Below are positions 59,145 through 64,000 of a stretch of DNA of 64,000 nt, one piece after another. The notes beneath the pieces were generated by a model. It had not been told where the DNA came from and made no database searches. It was given only the letters and a program-made list of their open reading frames with translations. Made by a program: the position numbers and the translations under genes. Every line of letters starts with the position of its first letter. Positions within the stretch are counted from its first letter, which is position 1. Source of the stretch: Trichormus_B sp936914905. GTDB lineage: Bacteria; Cyanobacteriota; Cyanobacteriia; Cyanobacteriales; Nostocaceae. The stretch lies in NCBI RefSeq assembly GCF_039871975.1, contig NZ_JBDPLL010000001.1; one strand, written 5' to 3'.

Positions 59145-59170
59145 AAAAAGGCTTGGCTAATAACCAAGCC
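59145..59170 (-). terminator. Array terminator 4
   Basis: Stem of 7 bp (59150-59156 with 59164-59170, GGCTTGG/CCAAGCC), 7-nt loop, minus-strand TTTTT then GTTT. Confidence 0.75.
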
Positions 59171-59286
59171 CAGATATATACCAAGTGTTTACCATATGTA
59201 AATATGTTAGACTTACTTATATCTTAATTAATCTACCTGTAGGATGTATACAAAGATGAGTTAATCTGTTATTGATTAACCTAACT

Positions 59287-59392
59287 AATATCTAAGTTGG
59301 TGAAAAGCTTATGCTGTATTCATTTTGAATTGTGTTAGCGCAGCCTAGTGGAGGCAATATTTTTAATTCGCGGCTGTACTAGGACTATCTCA
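59287..59392. repeat. Interspersed ~100-bp repeat, arm 1
   Basis: Contains GCTTATGCTGTATTCATTTT, GCAGCCTAGTGGAGGCAAT and AATTCGCGG. The inverse-oriented copy at 59775-59862 matches over most of its length. Confidence 0.65.
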
Positions 59393-59403
59393 AGTAAAAG
59401 AGA

Positions 59404-59437
59404 CTAAAAATAAAGACTTGGTGTAACACTAAGTCTT
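59404..59437 (-). terminator. Array terminator 5
   Basis: Stem of 11 bp (59413-59423 with 59427-59437, one G-U), 3-nt loop, minus-strand tail TATTTTTAG. Confidence 0.7.
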
Positions 59438-59550
59438 AAACAGAAGTAGAATATAGTAGCATGGTTTAGCTAATTTTTAGAGAGATTAATTAGCTTATAG
59501 GAAGAACAGACAATTTCTGACCTAATATGTCCATGTTATCTTATAGATAA

Positions 59551-59582
59551 TAAAAAAGCTTTGGAGGAGTACTAAACCTCCA
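59551..59582 (-). terminator. Array terminator 6
   Basis: Stem of 6 bp (59562-59567 with 59577-59582, TGGAGG/CCTCCA), 9-nt loop, minus-strand AAGCTTTTTTATT. Confidence 0.65.
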
Positions 59583-59774
59583 TAGGGAGTAGTGATTAGA
59601 CACACCAAAGTTAATTTAACCAACCTTTCTTATACAGTCATCCTTCTATAGGTATTTATCTAAATATCCCTTAATATGATAGTTATTCAAGAAATAGGAG
59701 TTTGGTATGAGTCTACTATCAATACATAGATTATGAATCTAATATATTAATTTCTAAGCCTAGATTATAACTAG

Positions 59775-59892
59775 TGCCACCGCGAATTGAGAAGATTGCC
59801 TCCACCAGGCTATACCAACACAATTTCAAATTAATACAGCATAAGCCTTTCACCAATTTAGAATAGTTGGTTTATTTACGCCGTGCTGTACT
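59775..59892. repeat. Interspersed ~100-bp repeat, arm 2, with small MITE-like end
   Basis: Inverse copy of 59287-59392 (59775-59862). It overlaps a ~60-bp unit 59833-59892 that starts TACAGCATAAG and ends CGCCGTGCTGTA, giving short inverted ends. A partial copy of this unit occurs at 48762. Confidence 0.6.
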
Positions 59893-60033
59893 AAGTCGGT
59901 GGGCAAAAAATTTATAACTGTGTCATACTAAATGCAGTAAAGCGGAATTAAGCAATTGCAAGGGTTTTGAATAATTTATATTTTGTTCTATAGTTATGTT
60001 TATTTGTGTATCCCTACTTAAGTTGAAAAATAG

Positions 60034-60437
60034 GTAAGGATTGAGGTGGTGGGGTATTGAGAAGTGTGATAGGTGAGGGAGAATATACCAAGCAGTTATG
60101 GAAAAGAACCTGCCACCAAAACTAGAGAGAGAAATATTGAAGCAGTTGGCAACAGAGTAACTGGTAAAAATCATTATTGAGGAGGGGAAAAGTATAGAGA
60201 AGCTAACAAATAGAGTAGTAGAACTGGAAAAAGAAATAGAGAAACTCAAAGTCAGTAGAGATTTAGACAGCATCAGATTATGGAAAGCACCGTTGGGAGA
60301 CATCCTCAAAAGAACCGAGAACAAACAACAAGAGAAATCCAGAAGAAAACCAGACACCAAAACGGAAACCAGGAGGACAAGCACGCTATAGGGGAAAAAC
60401 GAGAAAGGAGTTTGGTGGAGTAGATAGATTTGAGATC
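60034..60437 (+). mobile_element. IS66-family element, 5' end fragment
   Basis: Begins with the terminal repeat GTAAGGATTGAGGTGG and reads on the plus strand EKNLPPKLEREILKQLATE, then EEGKSIEKLTNRVVELEKEI, EKLKVSRDLDSIRLWKAPLG and KRKPGGQARYRGKTRKEFGG in slightly broken frames. Cut by the scaffold gap at 60438. Confidence 0.75.
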
Positions 60438-60537
60438 NNNNNNNNNNNNNNNNNNNNNNNNNNNNNNNNNNNNNNNNNNNNNNNNNNNNNNNNNNNNNNN
60501 NNNNNNNNNNNNNNNNNNNNNNNNNNNNNNNNNNNNN
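60438..60537. other. Scaffold gap (100 N)
   Basis: Exactly 100 unknown bases between an IS66 5' end and an ISAzo13 leader; the join may be wrong. Confidence 0.95.
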
Positions 60538-60795
60538 CTTTCAGGTTTCGTGATGGCATAAGAACAAGCCGCGGATCTATGCCCGCCCTACCCTAGTTTT
60601 AGGGCTTCAATCGCCGCTCATATCCAGCTATCCTTCTCTGACAACGACTTATAGTATCGTTTAGTATCGTTGCATTTTAACTTCAATTTCACCAGGGTCA
60701 GGGCCCATCATCTACGAGTTCTCCATCTACCCTTCTAGTGTATAGATCTTATTGGCACTCTTACACCTTATTTAATCCATATTTAATCCACTTTC
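60538..60795 (-). mobile_element. ISAzo13-type transposase fragment F (N-terminal end)
   Basis: Same leader as fragments B and D (minus strand: LVKLKLKCNDTKRYYKSLSE-like, then a region with frequent stops); ends against AT-rich sequence near 60795. Confidence 0.65.
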
Positions 60796-60936
60796 CTAAC
60801 GGAAAATTACTTTGTATTCTTGTCTAATGTAATATTTACAATATTTAATATAGAAATCCTCAAAGATATGTGAGATAATCTATAGTCTATTTACTGCAAC
60901 TATGATATAAATACAAGTTGAATAGGAGTGCTATAT

Positions 60937-61161
60937 ATGTCTTTAGAACAAGTTAAAAATTTTTATACTATGTTGAGTTCAGAAGTAGTTATGTATGAAC
61001 GATACTGTAACAATTGCTGTGAGCGGGGAGTATTTGACACTTGTCATTGGGATAAAACAAAAATTGTTAATTTTGCTGCTAATCTTGGCTATGGCTTTAC
61101 TGAAGCTGAATTAGAAGAATTATGGTTTGCAAGTGAACCAATTAATTATATGAATTCCTAG
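60937..61161 (+). CDS. Nif11-domain small protein
   Basis: Protein of 74 residues of the Nif11 family (the domain also used as leader of some RiPP precursors), common in nitrogen-fixing cyanobacteria. It shows MSLEQVKNFYTMLSSEVVMY, then a cysteine-rich CNNCCERGVFDTCHWDKTKI and NFAANLGYGFTEAELEELWF. There is no Gly-Gly cleavage site or core peptide after the domain and no modification enzyme nearby, so it is a stand-alone Nif11 protein rather than a peptide precursor. AGGAG upstream and the conserved start MSLEQ support the ATG at 60937 over the in-frame GTG at 60928. Confidence 0.8.
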   Translation: MSLEQVKNFYTMLSSEVVMYERYCNNCCERGVFDTCHWDKTKIVNFAANLGYGFTEAELEELWFASEPINYMNS

Positions 61162-61389
61162 TATCAGTTCTAGCTAATTCTTTAAGATCATCATATCATT
61201 TACGTTTATTAAATAAAATATAGGTCGGTGACTGGTTAATAATTTACAGCATATTGTACATTAATAAGGTACAGAATCTCAATTTAAACCTATATAGCAA
61301 GAGAGTTTTACTGCTAACTCCTGGTGTCTTTTTACCAATTACTAATTATAAATTAATCTTATTTAGATAAGTGCAAAAACTAGGGCAAA

Positions 61390-62010
61390 GGAAAAACTAT
61401 TATCCTTTTTCCTTGAAGCTTTTCTATTTTTCTCCTGTTATAAACACTTTAGTTCCTCTAGAGTGGAGATGCGACCCAAAATCTGGTTATGATGAGGGAA
61501 GCGTCCAACCCCGCAATTACTTCTTCATGCTAAAATACATATTTATTTAAAAGTACCAATTTAATAGCACCAACAATTTCAGGAGCCTAACTAAGTTGCT
61601 GAAATAACTCAATTTATTTGCGCTGATATTCTAAATTTTCATTATGTTCAAAGGGTAAATAAATAAACCAGTGTTGTACAGGTAATAATTTCTGGTCATG
61701 GCCTTGTGCAACCGTGTGTTGCGCTGCTGAGAGTACTTCCCATTCACTTACAAAGGCTTCCTGGGTATTGCGAAACACATTTCTGGGAAATTGATGTAGC
61801 AACAGAATCAAAACTAGACAGGTTTCTGGTATATTTATCTAATAATCTAAGTATCCTTGTGCAGCTTTTGAGTTATTTTCTAAAAACTGGGTCTGTACTT
61901 CCCGGTCTATATAGGGTTTTTTCCTAAAACCATAGTTGTTGTAGTTTACAGTAACCTGGCTGATCACGATGACTAAACCAAAATTCCAAAATAGCTTTTG
62001 CCTGTGACAT
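61390..62010 (-). pseudogene. DUF924 family protein relic
   Basis: From the ATG at 62010 the minus strand reads MSQAKAILEFWFSHRDQPGY, then shifts, then QFPRNVFRNTQEAFVSEWEV and LSAAQHTVAQGHDQKLLPVQ with HWFIYLPFEHNENLEY in an open frame at 61614-61811. Degraded pieces follow, including EEVIAGLDAS. These are the ordered landmarks of the DUF924 family. Frameshifts near 61920 and 61820 and stops near 61614 break it. It follows the SRPBCC gene by 5 bp, implying a former operon. Confidence 0.8.
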
Positions 62011-62015
62011 TACTA

Positions 62016-62573
62016 TCATTGACTATTACAAAGCACTTGTCGCATTTTACGCATATTTGTTGGTAATTCCAAATTTATTGCTTGTTGAATGAAAATTGAG
62101 GGTATAGGAATATTTGGTGTTGCTTGGACTGTATAGGCTAACAATGTGCCATTTCCCAGGTCTTTGAGTTCTATATTGGCGTGAAAATCCTTAAAGCTAC
62201 CTTTTTCCATGCGAAATTGAATTTGCTGTCCTAGTACCTCAACAACGTTGAGATAAATTTCCACTTGGGCTGTGAAAAACAAGAATACTTTTTGTGCTGC
62301 TTGATATAGACGTTTAACATCTCCTTTGATTAAAACTTCGCTTTCGGTAATGTCAGGAAAATATTGTACCCAACGAGGATAATCTGTAATCTGTTGCCAT
62401 ACATTTGGACGTACTAGGGGTAAATACATCCAAGCTGTGACAGCACCACCCCAGATTGTATGCGATCGCGTGTGCAGCAAAATTTCACCCTGCATTAGCA
62501 TCCTTTGCTTGTCTTGACTCGAAAGCATATCTATACCTTTGGTATTTGAGTCTGATATATGAACCCCAGACAT
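62016..62573 (-). CDS. SRPBCC family protein (polyketide cyclase/dehydrase-like)
   Basis: Protein of 185 residues with a START-like SRPBCC fold: a hydrophobic pocket for lipids or aromatic compounds. Visible landmarks are LVRPNVWQQITDYPRWVQYF (helix-grip start), PDITESEVL, IEYLNVVE-like strand IYLNVVEVLGQQIQFRMEKG, YTVQATPNIPIPSIF and the long C-terminal helix INLELPTNMRKMRQVL. An HIP1 site lies at 62463. The next gene on the strand is a broken DUF924 gene 5 bp downstream. Ligand unknown. Confidence 0.78.
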   Translation of the reverse strand: MSGVHISDSNTKGIDMLSSQDKQRMLMQGEILLHTRSHTIWGGAVTAWMYLPLVRPNVWQQITDYPRWVQYFPDITESEVLIKGDVKRLYQAAQKVFLFFTAQVEIYLNVVEVLGQQIQFRMEKGSFKDFHANIELKDLGNGTLLAYTVQATPNIPIPSIFIQQAINLELPTNMRKMRQVLCNSQ

Positions 62574-62689
62574 AATTATTTTAATTACTCCTTAACAAAT
62601 ATTTATCAGTAAACATTTAGCTTCTGTAGCTGGGATTTCCGTCAGATTTCCCAACCTCTAAATGCGGAAGGTTTTAGTTGGGGTGTAAG

Positions 62690-62830
62690 AGGATGTTTTA
62701 AAAGTCCTTGGTGATGTATCAAAAATATTGAGATCTCCCCCAGCCCCCCTTAGAAGGGGGGGAAGGATCCTCAAAGTCCCCCTTTTTAAGGCTTTTTAAG
62801 GGAAGCTATTACTGGATACCACACAAAAAA
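62690..62830. repeat. Interspersed repeat, AGGATGTTTAAAA family, copy 3
   Basis: AGAGGATGTTTTAAAAGTCC, then ATTGAGATCTCCCCCAGCCC and a C-rich/G-rich pair CCCCCCTTAGAAGGGGGG that forms a strong hairpin, then CCCCCTTTTTAAGG. Parallels copies at 27062 and 38938. Confidence 0.65.
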
Positions 62831-62889
62831 GTTTTCAAAAACTCTCTGAAACTCTATGATTAACAGGACCTAAACACATGCCATATTAG

Positions 62890-62952
62890 TAGGGTGCTTC
62901 AGACCTATAAATTGGTTAATATCAAAAGATTTTTGGCATCTGACGCATCCTA
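62890..62952. repeat. MITE-like element, copy 2
   Basis: Imperfect inverted ends TAGGGTGCTTCAGA and TCTGACGCATCCTA around an interior AGACCTATAAATTGGTTA; homologous to 36190-36250. Confidence 0.65.
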
Positions 62953-63333
62953 CAAGAGACTTGACTGTGGCACTTGCAACTGATAACTAATTTTAATCAT
63001 CTACCAAATCATAGACTGAAACTGCAAACCATCCGATTTGGTAAATTTTACCCCACTTAATTCTAATTACAGCTCAAGTTATAGATTTTCTGGATATGAC
63101 TTAATTTAAGTTCTTTAGAGTCAATATTACTTAGTAATTGATAATAAACGTTATAAATTTTTACTAATTTACTGAAATATTTGTTTTAGTAGCACCCTAA
63201 GAGACTAAAACAGAACTGAATAAAAGCTAGAATTACATAAATAAATTGCTAGTCAGAATGTACAAGGTAAAATTAAGTTTTTCCTTTACACCTTGGCTGT
63301 AACGAATTTAGCTTAAATGGAGAGAAAGAAGAG

Positions 63334-63528
63334 GTGAATCAATCTTATATAAATCGTAAGTTAACCCAAATACTGGGTATTATTTTAGGTATGGCAACAG
63401 CCTTATGGATACTCAGAGGTTTGGGGATTCTCACTTTTATTCCTAGTGGTGTGATTTGGCTATTATTTTTGGGAGTGATTGTATTAGGAATTTTCAGTTA
63501 CTTTCAACGGAGATGGTGGCGTTTTTAA
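63334..63528 (+). CDS. Small membrane protein
   Basis: Protein of 64 residues starting with GTG, with two predicted membrane helices (LGIILGMATALWILRGLGIL and VIWLLFLGVIVLGIFSYF) and a basic aromatic tail QRRWWRF. No family recognised. A purine-rich AGAGAAAGAAGAG tract precedes the start. Probably real, function unknown. Confidence 0.5.
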   Translation: MNQSYINRKLTQILGIILGMATALWILRGLGILTFIPSGVIWLLFLGVIVLGIFSYFQRRWWRF

Positions 63529-63737
63529 TATCTGTGATATACTTGCGGTTTTATACAACAAGGACTCAGCATTATTGACCAACTAGTCCAGTATTGGATG
63601 TAATAAAATAAATCAGGGTTGGCTAGATAAGAATAAATTCTTATCAAACTATTTTTAATAAGAAAGCATACATTTTCAGCACAATTATCTTTTAAGATTG
63701 TTAAATTAGTTGTTTAGGTGTGAATTAACGGTAATAT
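63529..63737. other. Intergenic before the rubredoxin relic
   Basis: No gene. An imperfect inverted repeat GATAAGAATAAATTCTTATC lies at 63628-63647. Confidence 0.4.
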
Positions 63738-63893
63738 TGTATATATACAGTCCGTAACTATGTATATCAACCGGAAGTAGGCGTTCCTGAAGATGCTATA
63801 GAACCACGAACAGCCCTTGAAGATATCCAAGATGACTGGGTGTATCCAGTTTGTGGTGCAGTCAAAGTAGACCTTGAAATATTGGAAAAGTAA
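63738..63893 (+). pseudogene. Rubredoxin relic with lost iron ligands
   Basis: An open stretch reading CIYTVRNYVYQPEVGVPEDA, then RTALEDIQDDWVYPVCGAVK and a stop aligns along the whole rubredoxin fold. Of the four iron-binding cysteines (CxxC and CPxC knuckles) only the last remains. The first reads Tyr (TAT), the second Arg (CGT) and the third Tyr (TAT), each one transition away from TGT. No start codon is in frame upstream; stops precede it. Rubredoxins are small electron carriers; this one cannot bind iron. Confidence 0.8.
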
Positions 63894-63933
63894 AAATAAC
63901 TGCTAACCTACTAAAGTAGGTGTTATTAAAAAA

Positions 63934-64000
63934 TTGTTGAAGTTGTTACCGTTGCAAATTGTAGTTATTGGTGGTGGTGCCGCTGGTTTTTTTGGTGCAA
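63934..64000 (+). CDS. FAD/NAD(P)-dependent oxidoreductase, BaiN-like (5' end only)
   Basis: Partial gene running off the window. The first residues read LLKLLPLQIVVIGGGAAGFF with the dinucleotide-binding GGGAAGFFGA, the opening of BaiN/HI0933-type flavoproteins. The only start codons in frame are TTGs at 63934 and 63937, since a stop lies just upstream. The start may thus have degraded, or TTG is used. The adjacency to a rubredoxin relic is suggestive, but the gene cannot be judged further. Confidence 0.6.
   Translation, partial: MLKLLPLQIVVIGGGAAGFFGA

Larger units (their letters stand above)
58470..59690 (-). ncRNA. Tandem array of about six putative small RNA genes
   Basis: Six hairpins, each followed on the minus strand by a T-rich tract, occur at intervals of roughly 145-260 bp with no protein frame between them. 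Four units carry a related upstream box of ~25 bp. Read on the minus strand these are TTTGGATATATCCTTTAGGA (ends 58564), TTTGTACACATCTTATAGGA (ends 58777), TTTGTATACATCCTACAGGT (ends 59231), and TTTAGATAAATACCTATAGA (ends 59638). Units 2 and 4 also share ATATGGTAAACACYTGGTAT just before the terminator stem. The stems keep pairing while sequences differ, pointing to selection on structure. The layout resembles NsiR1-type arrays, but I cannot confirm identity. Promoters were not identified. Confidence 0.6.

Noticed and set aside
58470..59690. Hairpin series as a CRISPR array
   Set aside because: Stem sequences differ from unit to unit, spacing is uneven (145-260 bp), and T tracts follow each hairpin, which fits terminators and not CRISPR repeats.
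59923..60384. 153-codon minus-strand frame
   Set aside because: Opposite strand of the IS66 N-terminal region, same shadow as at 29496.

Overview
The window is cyanobacterial DNA, most likely from a filamentous, heterocyst-forming (Nostocales) lineage with a decaying genome. Evidence for a cyanobacterium: chlL-(DUF5331)-chlN for light-independent chlorophyll synthesis, the phycobilin lyase CpcT, beta-carotene hydroxylase CrtR, a Nif11-type small protein, DUF3086/DUF3119 proteins, and HIP1 octamers (GCGATCGC) inside genes. Base composition is AT-rich. The many IS relics and pseudogenes resemble what is known of the Azolla cyanobiont 'Nostoc azollae'; that assignment is inference.

Layout. 1-9.1 kb: amino-acid permease (natD), a hybrid histidine kinase, larE, an internally deleted IS relic, an SGNH hydrolase, a small hypothetical gene, an empty 1.2 kb stretch, and pyruvate kinase. 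9.5-13.2 kb: crtR, a second deleted IS copy, and an IS1634-type relic. 13.2-19.1 kb: a SafE-like/ferric-reductase-like membrane protein with a secreted partner, galE, a membrane protein, and an ABC exporter. 19.1-24.4 kb: chlN, DUF5331 and chlL, a Trp-rich small protein, and a histidine-kinase pseudogene. 24.4-27.1 kb: clpB.

27.2-35.1 kb is the ruin of a heavy-metal response locus read on the minus strand: CusA-like RND pump (pseudogene), a secreted protein (pseudogene), an intact metal-binding-type lipoprotein, an RppA-like regulator split by an IS66 element, and an RppB-like sensor kinase cut by an ISAzo13 fragment. 35-50.9 kb is mostly wreckage (ISAzo13, IS630, IS66 and deleted-IS relics, WD40 and ATPase relics, and a pstS-pstC-pstA remnant). 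Three functional islands sit in it: cpcT, tRNA-Cys and a lytic transglycosylase. 50.9-58.4 kb is intact: aroH-sppA, a membrane protein, mlaE-type permease-DUF3119-DUF3086-plsY, and an agmatinase-type ureohydrolase.

58.4-59.7 kb has no protein gene but holds about six tandem minus-strand units. Each ends in an intrinsic-terminator-like hairpin, and most share an upstream box. This looks like an array of small RNA genes, formally reminiscent of the NsiR1 arrays of heterocystous cyanobacteria, and is the best candidate here for an undescribed system. 60-64 kb: IS66 and ISAzo13 fragments, a Nif11-type peptide gene, an SRPBCC gene followed by a broken DUF924 gene, a small membrane protein, a rubredoxin pseudogene that lost three of its four iron-ligand cysteines, and the start of a flavoprotein gene cut by the window edge.

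Four 100-N scaffold gaps lie in or beside IS copies, so the joins across them are not sequence-proven.
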